From positions 58,836 to 122,835 of the forward strand of contig JAHJDP010000119.1 of NCBI GenBank assembly GCA_018831195.1: a stretch of 64,000 nucleotides of DNA, in the 5' to 3' direction. A program made the position numbers and the translations under genes. Below are positions 52,543 to 60,849 of this stretch, piece after piece. The number at the start of each line of letters is the position of its first letter. The first letter of the stretch is position 1. The notes below the pieces were generated by a model, which did not search any database, had not been told where the DNA came from, and worked only from the letters and a program-made list of their open reading frames with translations. The DNA comes from Candidatus Eisenbacteria bacterium (GTDB lineage: Bacteria; Eisenbacteria; RBG-16-71-46; CAIMUX01; JAHJDP01).

Positions 52543-53622
52543 TTACAAGAAGGTCCGGTAGGCTCTATAGGTATCCGGATAGTAATCCCTGAAGAGGCGA
52601 TCCATCTCATCGATCGCCTGATGAAGGACGGCGACCTTTTCGTCGTGGGGAATAAAAGCGCTCTTGAATCCGTTAATCAGGATCCGCCGCAGGTCATAAA
52701 TCGAAAATCCAAAGGTCCGGCAGGCAAGATCCAACTCATTGGTCATTGTGGTCCGGGAGACGAAACGATTATCGGTGTTGAGGGTCACGCGCAAAGCGCT
52801 GTCGAAATAGGCCTTGAAAGGATGCGTTCCAAAGCTCTCGGTGGCTCCGGTATCGACATTGCTTGTTAAACACATCTCCAGAGGGATTCTGTGATCCCTG
52901 ACGTAATTGTGAAGATCCGGATCTTCCATCAGACGGGTTCCATGTCCGATCCGGTGCGCGCCGCAGTAGTGTATCGCCTGGTTGATTGAGGCCGCTCCGA
53001 ATCCTTCGCCCGCATGAACCGTGCAATTCACATTATTATTGAGGATTGTATAAAAAGCCTTCAAATGATCCTTCGCCGGATAATCTTTCTCTGCGCCGGC
53101 CAGATCGAAGGCGACTACGCCGCGTCCTTTGTAATTGACGGCGTGCCCCGCCAGGCGAAGGCTTTCTTCGGGGCTGATGGTGCGGATTCCGCAGAGAATC
53201 ACGCCTGAGCGGATCCCCAGCTTATCTCTCGCTTCATTCATGCCCTCCACGACCGCGTCGATTATCTTTGTTGTCGTGAGCCCGGCATTGTGATGAAGGG
53301 TGGGGCTGAAGCGGACCTCCAGATATCTGACATTCTCATTATGCGCATCTTCGGCGAGTTCATATGAAACTCGTTTCAGGGCATCCGGCGTTTGTAATAC
53401 TTTGAGAGTGGTTTCAAAAATCTCAAGATAGGTTGGAAGCGAACCATGCGCCGCATCGAGCCAACTATCCAATTCATCGAGTGAATTGACAGGAAGGGAA
53501 ATCCGCTGCTCAGCCGCCAATTCCAGCAAGGTCGTCGGCCGCAGACTGCCGTCGAGATGCACATGCAGATCGGTTTTAGGGAGTTGCGCAATCAGGGATC
53601 GCGGAACACTTTGCTTTGTCAT
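52543..53622 (-). CDS. add: Adenosine deaminase
   Basis: This enzyme of about 359 residues deaminates adenosine or deoxyadenosine to inosine. It has the metal and catalytic motifs of the family in order: DLHVHLDGSL, VHAGEGFG (His and catalytic Glu), HRIGHGTRL (His), CLTSN and TLNTDNRFV (Asp). ATG at 53622 is preferred over 53697 because it overlaps the stop of the amidohydrolase gene (ATGA) with GGAGC upstream. Inosine produced here could feed purine nucleoside phosphorylase and hypoxanthine phosphoribosyltransferase, both encoded in this locus. Confidence 0.93.
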   Translation of the reverse strand: MTKQSVPRSLIAQLPKTDLHVHLDGSLRPTTLLELAAEQRISLPVNSLDELDSWLDAAHGSLPTYLEIFETTLKVLQTPDALKRVSYELAEDAHNENVRYLEVRFSPTLHHNAGLTTTKIIDAVVEGMNEARDKLGIRSGVILCGIRTISPEESLRLAGHAVNYKGRGVVAFDLAGAEKDYPAKDHLKAFYTILNNNVNCTVHAGEGFGAASINQAIHYCGAHRIGHGTRLMEDPDLHNYVRDHRIPLEMCLTSNVDTGATESFGTHPFKAYFDSALRVTLNTDNRFVSRTTMTNELDLACRTFGFSIYDLRRILINGFKSAFIPHDEKVAVLHQAIDEMDRLFRDYYPDTYRAYRTFL

Positions 53623-55010
53623 CCTCTTGCTCCTGCCGGGGGATCGCCCCTGTAATGTATGCCGCCGGTGCGGACCGGAATTGATGAAGGTTTCCAACCC
53701 AAGCGTTGAAGCAGGGCGCGCCTTTCCTCATCCGCCTTACCTATAATATCGGCCGGATTAAAACCCGGGTACTCGCCTTCACAATAAATCCGACGGCCCG
53801 CCATATAAACCTGCCGCACCCGGAGGGGATCGCCCTCTTGAACAATAACGTCATGTGGATCTGTATGATCCGATGGATCGCCCCAGGGCCAGAGAGCGAT
53901 CAGATCCGCCCGGCGTCCCTCTTCAAGGCGGCCGATCTCATCATCCCAACCCAGCGCCCGCGCGCCGCCGAGGGTCGCCATCTCCAGGGCGTGTCTCGCC
54001 GTCAGGACACCGGGACCGGAGCGTATCGAGGAGACCAGAAGCGACCGCCGCATCTCCTCAAACATGTTCAGGCTGTTGCTGCACGCGGCGCCGTCGCATC
54101 CGAGTCCCACCGCAACGCCGGCGCTCCGGAGAGTTCCAATATCTGCAAGGCCCGAGCCCAGTTTCAGATTGCTCGAGGGGCAATGGGCGACGCGTGTTCC
54201 CGAGGCGGCGAGCCATTCCACCTCCCGCCGGCCGATCCAGATAACGTGCGCCAGAGTCATGCCGGTTCCCAGAAGACCCCGCGACTCAAAATAGGCGATG
54301 GGGGTGCGGCCGATCATTTTCCGGCTTGTCTTATTCTCCCACGGCGTCTCGCAGGCGTGGGTGTGAATTCTCCAACCCCGCCCTTCCTGGATTTCTCCGA
54401 TCCTTTTCCAAGCCTTGCGCGAGACCGATAGGATGAATCGCGGGGCGAGGGAGGCCCGGATCGTTCCATTCCCGCGGCCATCCCATGCCTTCCCAATCTC
54501 GACCGCGCTGCTGATCGCGGCGTCGGTGGTCTCAATGAGCCCCTCAGGGACACCCTCACCCGTATCCATGAGCGCCTTGCCGATGACACCGGAGAGCCCC
54601 ATTTCCTCCAAGACCAAACCGATCCGCTCTGTGTGATGGACGGTGCCCATATCCAGAACGGCCGTGGTCCCCGAACTGATCAGCTCCAAGGCGCCGAGGC
54701 GGGCCGAAGCCTCCAAGGAAGCCTCTGTATGAGCGGCTTCGAGGGGCCAGATGCGATTCTTCAGCCAATGGTGGAGGGGAAGGTCCTCAGCCATACCCCG
54801 GAAGAGGGTCTGGCAGAGGTGGATATGGCTCTGAACAAAACCGGGAAGTACCCAGGCCCCTTCAAGATCCATGACCTCGGTTCCCGGCCCCGGCTCGGGG
54901 AGATGGGATCCGATCGCCGATATCCGGCCTGCATCTATCTCAAGGTCGCCATGGATGACTTCCCAAGTGGGGCTCAGGTGAAAGATATGGATGTTCTTCA
55001 GACGGAGCAA
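53619..55010 (-). CDS. Amidohydrolase/deaminase (MTA/SAH deaminase, chlorohydrolase-type)
   Basis: This 463-residue enzyme of the amidohydrolase superfamily has metal ligands in HIHLCQTLFRG, the conserved GTTAVLDM, the His in IHTHACET and TLAHVIW, and the Asp in LGCDGAACSN. The subfamily includes SsnA/TrzA chlorohydrolases and 5'-methylthioadenosine/S-adenosylhomocysteine deaminases; guanine deaminase is also related. Coupling to adenosine deaminase by ATGA overlap favours a purine or purine-nucleoside substrate. The gene is divergent from hpt, with a 71-base intergenic region that must hold both promoters. Confidence 0.85.
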   Translation of the reverse strand: MLRLKNIHIFHLSPTWEVIHGDLEIDAGRISAIGSHLPEPGPGTEVMDLEGAWVLPGFVQSHIHLCQTLFRGMAEDLPLHHWLKNRIWPLEAAHTEASLEASARLGALELISSGTTAVLDMGTVHHTERIGLVLEEMGLSGVIGKALMDTGEGVPEGLIETTDAAISSAVEIGKAWDGRGNGTIRASLAPRFILSVSRKAWKRIGEIQEGRGWRIHTHACETPWENKTSRKMIGRTPIAYFESRGLLGTGMTLAHVIWIGRREVEWLAASGTRVAHCPSSNLKLGSGLADIGTLRSAGVAVGLGCDGAACSNSLNMFEEMRRSLLVSSIRSGPGVLTARHALEMATLGGARALGWDDEIGRLEEGRRADLIALWPWGDPSDHTDPHDVIVQEGDPLRVRQVYMAGRRIYCEGEYPGFNPADIIGKADEERRALLQRLGWKPSSIPVRTGGIHYRGDPPAGARG

Positions 55011-55081
55011 TGAAACCTCATCCGGGTGTCAATGAACCTTAGTATCGGGGCGGAATATTCTCTATATTCTTGTAGGACACC

Positions 55082-55642
55082 ATGGCAATGTCAACCCGGG
55101 CAAATTCTATGAGAACTCTAATAAATACGGAAAGCATCGCCATCCGCACCCGTCAGCTGGCGGAAGAGATCTCGAGGGATTATGAGGGAAGGGTTCCTGT
55201 CCTCGTGGGGCTTCTCAAGGGATCGGTCTACTTCTTGTCGGATCTGATCCGCTACATGAGCTGCGAGCATGAGGTCGACTTCATCTCGATCTCGAGTTAT
55301 GGAAGTTCCACCGAATCGAGCGGGATTGTGCGGATGCTCAAGGACTTGGAACGGGATGTCAGCGGCAGGGATCTCATCATCGTTGAGGACATTATCGACA
55401 GCGGTATCAGCCTGGACTATATCTGTCGGAATCTGGCCTCAAGAAATATCCGCAGTCTCAGGATTTGCACCCTGCTCGATAAGCGGGATAGGCGGGAGCG
55501 GGAGGTCGACGTCCATTACGTCGGGTTTATCATTCCCAATGAATTCGTCGTCGGGTTTGGGCTTGATTTTGCGGAACGTTTCCGGCATCTCAGCGAGATC
55601 GCCGTGATGGAATCCGAGGACCTCGAAAATATTTCGGAGTGA
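55082..55642 (+). CDS. hpt: Hypoxanthine(-guanine) phosphoribosyltransferase
   Basis: This 186-residue type I phosphoribosyltransferase has the PRPP loop VEDIIDSGISL, the flexible loop SSYGSSTESSG, LLKGSVYF and the base-binding VGFIIPNEFVVGFGLD. It salvages hypoxanthine and guanine to IMP and GMP with PRPP. An AGGA stretch lies upstream of the ATG at 55082. It opens the rightward salvage operon; the next gene begins three bases after its stop. Confidence 0.93.
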   Translation: MAMSTRANSMRTLINTESIAIRTRQLAEEISRDYEGRVPVLVGLLKGSVYFLSDLIRYMSCEHEVDFISISSYGSSTESSGIVRMLKDLERDVSGRDLIIVEDIIDSGISLDYICRNLASRNIRSLRICTLLDKRDRREREVDVHYVGFIIPNEFVVGFGLDFAERFRHLSEIAVMESEDLENISE

Positions 55643-55645
55643 GGC

Positions 55646-55948
55646 ATGCGCACCGGGCTTGTTTTAGGTAATCTGGTGGCGGAAATCCGCCATCCCGACC
55701 TGGCGGGACTCAAGCTGCTCTGGGTCGAGGGGCTGGATATCGATGGCCGTGCGACGGGCAAGCGGGAGCTTGCGGTCGATTGCGTTGACGCCGGCGCGGG
55801 TGACAGGGTTCTTATCTTCGATGAGGGGAACGGCGCCGCGCAGATTTTAAAGAGGTCGCGCGGAGCGATCCGGACTCTGATCGTCGGTGTGGTGGATGCG
55901 ATGGAACGGACCGCGGAGGTTCCGGAAATCAACTCTTCGCCTAAATAG
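55646..55948 (+). CDS. EutN/CcmL-family microcompartment vertex protein
   Basis: This 100-residue protein follows the BMC pentamer pattern: MRTGLVLGNLVAE, LKLLWVEGLDIDG, LAVDCVDAGAGDRVLIF and AIRTLIVGVVDAME. EutN/CcmL proteins form pentamers that cap the corners of carboxysomes and metabolosomes. The gene lies inside the nucleoside-salvage operon, three bases after hpt and six bases before udk. No hexameric BMC shell genes occur in the window. It may be a moonlighting pentamer, a remnant, or part of a shell whose other parts lie elsewhere. The family call is firm; the role here is open. Confidence 0.9.
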   Translation: MRTGLVLGNLVAEIRHPDLAGLKLLWVEGLDIDGRATGKRELAVDCVDAGAGDRVLIFDEGNGAAQILKRSRGAIRTLIVGVVDAMERTAEVPEINSSPK

Positions 55949-55954
55949 GGGGGG

Positions 55955-56689
55955 ATGGTGGCGAGACGCATTCTAATCGGTATCGCCGGAGGAACAGCCT
56001 CCGGGAAAACTTTGGTGGCTCAGAGACTTGATGACGAGTTGGGTTCCAAAAAAGTCCGGATTCTAAAACTCGATTCCTACTATCGCGATATCTCTCATTT
56101 GTCAAAGGGAGAACGGAGCCGGCAGAACTTCGATCATCCCGATGCGTTCGAGATGAGCCTGCTGAGAGAGCATTTGAAAATCCTGCTCGAGGGCGGGAAG
56201 GTTCAGGTTCCCGTCTATGACTTTAGCAAGCATATGCGACTGAAAAACACCGTCGTCGCAGGGGGCGAGCAGATCTTTATCCTCGAGGGGATCCTGGTGC
56301 TGGAGGATCCCTTTCTGCGGCAATTGATGGATATCAGGGTTTTCATCGACGCCGACGCCGATATCCGATTGCTGCGCCGTATCCGCAGGGATGTGAAACT
56401 CCGCGGCAGGACGATCACATCGATCCTGGATCAATACGAACAAAGCGTCCGGCCGATGTATATGCAATTTATCGATCCATCAAAAAGGTATGCCGATATC
56501 ATCGTGCCCGGCGGTGGGATGAATGAAGTGGCGATCGATTTGTTAAAGGTTAAGATTCAAAGTCTGCTGGCCCAGGGGGAAGCGGAAGAAAGAGCGGCGC
56601 GGGCGAAGCAATCCGCAAACAAAAAGAAGAAAAAGAAAAAGAATCCGCCGGCCGGCGCCGAAAAGTCCAACCGGAGACCGGCGTCATGA
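55955..56689 (+). CDS. udk: Uridine kinase-like P-loop kinase
   Basis: This 244-residue protein has Walker A GGTASGKT, the Asp of [25 protein letters not shown] and [10 protein letters not shown], all as in uridine/cytidine kinase, which makes UMP or CMP from nucleosides. The R-R-D-K-RGR lid is present ([10 protein letters not shown]). An unusual tail of about 35 residues is added, with an eight-residue Lys run followed by [11 protein letters not shown]; it could bind nucleic acid or a partner. The start at ATG 55955 follows a run of G. It overlaps tdk by four bases. Confidence 0.92.
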   Translation: MVARRILIGIAGGTASGKTLVAQRLDDELGSKKVRILKLDSYYRDISHLSKGERSRQNFDHPDAFEMSLLREHLKILLEGGKVQVPVYDFSKHMRLKNTVVAGGEQIFILEGILVLEDPFLRQLMDIRVFIDADADIRLLRRIRRDVKLRGRTITSILDQYEQSVRPMYMQFIDPSKRYADIIVPGGGMNEVAIDLLKVKIQSLLAQGEAEERAARAKQSANKKKKKKKNPPAGAEKSNRRPAS

Positions 56690-57318
56690 GCCACGACCTG
56701 CCGCGCAATACCGGATGGATCGAGGTGATTTGTGGAAGTATGTTCAGCGGCAAGACCGAGGAACTGATCCGCCGCCTCAGGCGCGCGCAGATCGCCAAGC
56801 AGCGGGTCAAGATATACAAACCCGTGTTGGACGACCGTTATGCCGCCGATTATCTTGTTTCCCACAGCCAGATAAAGATTCCATCGATCGCCATCCACAA
56901 ACCACAAGAGATATTGGAAGGCGCGGAGGAGGCGGATGTTTTGGGGATCGATGAAGCGCAGTTCTTTGATGATTCGCTCGTCTCGGTTTGCGAGTATCTC
57001 GCTGATCAGGGAAAGCGTGTCATTGTCGCCGGATTGGATCAGGATTACCGCGCCGAACCCTTCGACCCGATGCCGCAGCTTCTGGCCGTTGCAGAGTATA
57101 TCACAAAAACCCTGGCGATTTGCGTTGTCTGCGGGAATCCGGCCAATCGGACGCAGCGCCTCAGCGGCGGATCTGAGCGCATTGTCGTTGGGGCCACGCA
57201 GTTGTACGAGGCCCGCTGCCGCCGATGCTTCAAACCACCGGGCAAGGATGAGGCGGAGCTGGTGGAGCGCAAGGATTCCAAGCAAGGATCTTCCAAGACA
57301 GAACGGGAGGAAAAATAA
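56686..57318 (+). CDS. tdk: Thymidine kinase (type II)
   Basis: This 210-residue enzyme phosphorylates thymidine with ATP. Walker A is GSMFSGKT, the Walker B/catalytic Glu region is [10 protein letters not shown], and the lasso with its Zn site shows CVVCGNPA and CRRCF. The C-terminal 25 residues are a charged extension. It starts in an ATGA overlap with udk and ends in a TAATG overlap with the binding-lipoprotein gene, which makes the salvage genes tightly coupled. Confidence 0.94.
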   Translation: MSHDLPRNTGWIEVICGSMFSGKTEELIRRLRRAQIAKQRVKIYKPVLDDRYAADYLVSHSQIKIPSIAIHKPQEILEGAEEADVLGIDEAQFFDDSLVSVCEYLADQGKRVIVAGLDQDYRAEPFDPMPQLLAVAEYITKTLAICVVCGNPANRTQRLSGGSERIVVGATQLYEARCRRCFKPPGKDEAELVERKDSKQGSSKTEREEK

Positions 57319-58328
57319 TGAAGCGGTGGGCAATGGGTTTCTTGACGGCCGGGCTCGTTCTGTCGGTTCTTGGCTGCGGTGGGGATTCAAAAAAGGCTGT
57401 CGAATCGAAGATTCACGTCGGTCTTGTCTTTGATGTCGGCGGTTTGGGCGACAAATCGTTTAATGACAGCGCCCATCAGGGTCTGCTTCGCGCGAGAGAT
57501 GAATTGGGTGTTAGTTTTGTATACCTCGAACCGGGAGAGGGGAGTGATCGCGAGGAAGCCCTGCGGATGATGGCCACCGGGGATGCCGACATTATCTTCG
57601 GTATCGGTTTTCTCTTCACCGATGATATCACAAACGTCGCCAATGAATTCCCGGATAAGAAATTCGCTTGTGTCGACTATGCCGTGAAGGATGATTCACC
57701 CCTTCCTGAAAACCTCGCCGCCATCAAGTTCCGTGAAGAAGAGGGTTCTTTTCTTGCCGGCGCCCTTGCGGCGATGGTGAGTAAAACCGATGCGGTCGGA
57801 TTTATCGGCGGGATGGAAGGAGCATTGATACGAAAATTTGAAAAGGGCTTCGCCGCAGGGGCCCGGCACATCCGACCTGGTATACGGGTTCTGGTGAACT
57901 ATGCCGGCGTGACGGGGGCCGCTTTTAAAAATCCGTCGATGGGCAAGGAGCTGGCCTTGGCGCAATACGATTCGGGCGCCGATATCATTTTTCACGCCTC
58001 CGGCGGAACCGGGTTGGGTGTTTTTGAAGCGGCCCGCTCCCGCGATCTCCTGGCGATCGGCGTCGACTCCGATCAATGGGGCGAAGCCCCCGGTCATGTC
58101 CTGACAAGCGTGCTGAAGCGGGTCGATGTGGCGGTGTTCAAGGTGATCCAGCGGACATTAAATGATGATTTTCCACAGGGGATTCAGATATTCGGCCTGG
58201 CCGACGGCGCGGTGAGCCTGGTGATCGACAAGAATAACCGCCAATGGATCACGCCCGAGGTCGAGCAAAGGCTTCGCGCTCTGGAGAATGAGATTGTGAA
58301 AGGGATCATCAAGGTTCCGTCATCCTGA
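57318..58328 (+). CDS. BMP-family (PnrA-like) nucleoside-binding lipoprotein
   Basis: In this 336-residue protein a signal peptide ends in the lipobox SVLGC (near residue 20). The mature part matches the basic membrane protein/PnrA family: VGLVFDVGGLGDKSFND near the N-terminus, GFIGGMEGALIRKFEKGF, IIFHASGGTGLGVFEAA and IGVDSDQWG. PnrA and its relatives bind purine or other nucleosides. It is the capture component of the ABC importer whose ATPase follows ten bases later. Confidence 0.92.
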   Translation: MKRWAMGFLTAGLVLSVLGCGGDSKKAVESKIHVGLVFDVGGLGDKSFNDSAHQGLLRARDELGVSFVYLEPGEGSDREEALRMMATGDADIIFGIGFLFTDDITNVANEFPDKKFACVDYAVKDDSPLPENLAAIKFREEEGSFLAGALAAMVSKTDAVGFIGGMEGALIRKFEKGFAAGARHIRPGIRVLVNYAGVTGAAFKNPSMGKELALAQYDSGADIIFHASGGTGLGVFEAARSRDLLAIGVDSDQWGEAPGHVLTSVLKRVDVAVFKVIQRTLNDDFPQGIQIFGLADGAVSLVIDKNNRQWITPEVEQRLRALENEIVKGIIKVPSS

Positions 58329-58338
58329 GATCTCCGCA

Positions 58339-59850
58339 ATGAATCCAACCGCTCAGAGCCCGGTGCTTGAGGCCCGGGAGATAACAAAAAGCTTCAGCGG
58401 TCTGAAGGCCAATGACGGCGTTTCGATCGCGTTCCGGCCTGGGAAAGTACATGCCGTCTTAGGTGAAAACGGCGCCGGCAAAACGACGCTCCTCCGGATC
58501 CTCTACGGCATGCTGAGCCCCGATACGGGCGACATTTTCTCCCACTCCCAAAAGGTCGCCATCACATCTCCGCGCGTCGCGCGGCGGCTGGGAATCGGCA
58601 TGATTCCACAGCGCCTTCTCATTGTTCCCGCTCTCAGCGTTATGGAGAATCTCTATCTCGGCCATGACGGATTCCGGGATCTCCGGCCGGTCAAATGGGA
58701 CCGGGCCCGGGAGAGGGTGCAATCGCTGATGACATCCTACGGCTTGGATGTTCCGCTGGATGGACGCGGTAAAGATCTCAGCGTCGGACAGGCGCAACGG
58801 CTGCAAATACTCAAAGCCCTTCTGCAGGGCGCATCGATCCTGCTTTGCGACGAGCCGACGGCGGTTCTGGCGCCGTCCGAGGTGGAGGGACTCTTTTCAA
58901 CCATCCGACGTCTAAAAGAGAACCGGTCGGCGATCGTTTTTATTACACATAAATTGGCTGAAGCGATCGAAATCGCCGATGACGTCACGATTCTCCGCGG
59001 CGGCAAAGTCGTCGGCGGGGGACCGGTTGAACAATTCGACCGCCAACGTCTGGCCGAGCTGATCGTGGGGCACCGCCCTATCGATACGGGCCGGCGCGAG
59101 AGCCGGGCGCAGGGTCCGGTGGTCTTGTCGGTCGATGGGATTTCATCAGAGGGACCCGGCGGTTTGGACGATGTCAGTTTTGATCTCTGCGGCGGGCGCA
59201 TTGTCGGCATCGCGGGCGTTGAGGGGAACGGCCAGAGAGATCTGCTCGAAATTCTGGGAGGCATCAGGAAATGGAGCCGGGGGCGGATCCGATTCCTTGA
59301 GCGCGAATGGAAGGCTCCGGGCCCGATGCCGCCGCGGGCGGTCGACGCGATACCGGATGAGCGGATCGGCCTGGGCCTTATCGCATCGCTCCCGATCCGG
59401 GAAAATGTTCTACTGGGTCATCTTGACCGGCGCACATTGGCGGGATCGATCCGCCTGCATCGCCGGGCGATTGATGAATCGACCCAGCAGGTGATGGAGG
59501 CCTTCAATGTACAACCTCCGCAGGCCGATCTGCCCGTGGAAGCCTTGAGCGGGGGAAATCAACAGCGGCTTCTCCTTGGCCGGGAGATACTTCGCAACGG
59601 TCCTCTACTGATCGCGGCGCAGCCGACCCAGGGTGTCGATGTGGGGAGCCGGGCGGCCTTGCATGCCCGTCTTCTGGAGGAACGCCGCGACGGCCGCGGC
59701 ATCCTTCTCATCTCATCCGATTTGGAAGAGATATTGGACCTGTCGGATGAAATTATGGTTCTTTACCGGGGGAAGATATTGTATAAGACGGTGGCGGAGG
59801 CGGTTGATCAGAACAAGCTGGCCGGATCGATGGTCGGCTGGGGCGCGTAG
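58339..59850 (+). CDS. Nucleoside ABC importer ATPase (tandem ABC domains)
   Basis: This 503-residue protein of the RbsA/YufO class has two ABC domains. The first has Walker A GENGAGKTT, signature LSVGQAQRL and Walker B ILLCDEPTAVL. The second has a degenerate Walker A (GVEGNGQRD) and signature LSGGNQQRL, as is usual for this class. It powers the importer formed with the two permeases encoded after folB/folK. It starts ten bases after the binding-lipoprotein gene. Confidence 0.93.
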   Translation: MNPTAQSPVLEAREITKSFSGLKANDGVSIAFRPGKVHAVLGENGAGKTTLLRILYGMLSPDTGDIFSHSQKVAITSPRVARRLGIGMIPQRLLIVPALSVMENLYLGHDGFRDLRPVKWDRARERVQSLMTSYGLDVPLDGRGKDLSVGQAQRLQILKALLQGASILLCDEPTAVLAPSEVEGLFSTIRRLKENRSAIVFITHKLAEAIEIADDVTILRGGKVVGGGPVEQFDRQRLAELIVGHRPIDTGRRESRAQGPVVLSVDGISSEGPGGLDDVSFDLCGGRIVGIAGVEGNGQRDLLEILGGIRKWSRGRIRFLEREWKAPGPMPPRAVDAIPDERIGLGLIASLPIRENVLLGHLDRRTLAGSIRLHRRAIDESTQQVMEAFNVQPPQADLPVEALSGGNQQRLLLGREILRNGPLLIAAQPTQGVDVGSRAALHARLLEERRDGRGILLISSDLEEILDLSDEIMVLYRGKILYKTVAEAVDQNKLAGSMVGWGA

Positions 59851-59880
59851 GCTGAGGCGCGGTGGCTGGGAATGCGTGGG

Positions 59881-60390
59881 TCAGTTGTCGGGGAGGCGCA
59901 GCACGAGGTCGGGCCGCAGCGTCAGCTGTCCGGCCGGTTCCAATCGGGCCGCGATGAGGCGCAGAGGCTCCCCGGTCAAAGGATGAATGAAGTCGGGCGC
60001 CACTTCAGCCATGGGAACGGCCAGGTAGGCCCGCTCGAGCAGTTCAGGATCGGGTAACGTCCACGCGGGTGTTTTGAGGATGATCGACCCGAGCAGACAG
60101 AGATCCAGATCGATGATGCGGGGGGCATACCGATCGGCCGATCGGCGCCGGCCCAGCGCGACCTCGATGCTCTTCAGTTTTGTGCGGATCTCTTCCGGCG
60201 CCCCCTCGGTCTCAAGAAGGACCGCGGCGTTAAGGTAATCGGGTTGCGGTGTCGGGGAGAGGGCGGCGTTTTGATAAACCCGAGATACCCTGATCGGCCG
60301 ACCGACATCGCCGATGCGGGCGATGGCCGCGGTTAGATAGCGCGCGGGTTCGATATTGGAACCGATGGAGATAAACGTGGCTTCAGGCAA
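59881..60390 (-). CDS. folK: 6-hydroxymethyl-7,8-dihydropterin pyrophosphokinase (HPPK)
   Basis: This protein of about 169 residues shows SIGSN near the start and the signature region RYAPRIIDLDLCLLG, where the Asp pair binds Mg2+. It transfers pyrophosphate from ATP to the pterin in folate synthesis. The likely start is TTG at 60390, overlapping the end of folB by eight bases; the open frame continues upstream inside folB but without family sequence. It is on the minus strand, inside a plus-strand ABC transporter gene set. Confidence 0.9.
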   Translation of the reverse strand: MPEATFISIGSNIEPARYLTAAIARIGDVGRPIRVSRVYQNAALSPTPQPDYLNAAVLLETEGAPEEIRTKLKSIEVALGRRRSADRYAPRIIDLDLCLLGSIILKTPAWTLPDPELLERAYLAVPMAEVAPDFIHPLTGEPLRLIAARLEPAGQLTLRPDLVLRLPDN

Positions 60391-60748
60391 AGTCTTCCGT
60401 TCCTCTTTCAATCTCGACGCCGACGGATTCGGCGTAACGGAGGGCTCCCCGTTTCTCCACCCGGACCCGGACCCTGTAGATATTGGACCATCTGAAGCAT
60501 ATCCGCGCGAGATCATTGGCCAGGGCTTCCACTGTATATCGGGAACTCGTTTCCACATGCTCGATCAGTTGCTTCGCCAGTGTCCGATAATTAACCGCGC
60601 CCTTGAGGTCGTCGGATGCCGCTGTGGCCCGGGTGTCGGTAAACAAGGTCAAATTGAGCAGGATATCCTGACGGGTTTCCCGCTCCCAATCATTCACGCC
60701 CAAAATGCCCCGAACGAGAAGATTGCGGATGAGTATTCGATCCTCCAT
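60383..60748 (-). CDS. folB: Dihydroneopterin aldolase
   Basis: This 121-residue enzyme cleaves dihydroneopterin to hydroxymethyl-dihydropterin and glycolaldehyde. Features are RGILGVNDWERE near the N-terminus (Glu contact), VNYRTLAKQLIEHVE, YTVEALANDLA and RVRVEKRGAL with the catalytic Lys. It is coupled to folK, the next enzyme of the same pathway. Its promoter should lie in the about 100 bases shared with the divergent permease gene. Confidence 0.92.
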   Translation of the reverse strand: MEDRILIRNLLVRGILGVNDWERETRQDILLNLTLFTDTRATAASDDLKGAVNYRTLAKQLIEHVETSSRYTVEALANDLARICFRWSNIYRVRVRVEKRGALRYAESVGVEIERGTEDFA

Positions 60749-60849
60749 GATGAAGCCCCCATTTCGCGTTGGTTCCGAGATTGGCCGCTCAGACTCTCAC
60801 AGAGAGTTTCGGCGGTTCGGCACCCCCGCGCAAGCCGAATGGAGCGATT

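Noticed and set aside
55646..55948. A full microcompartment operon
   Set aside because: Only the EutN/CcmL vertex gene is present; no PF00936-type shell proteins or signature enzymes were found in the window.
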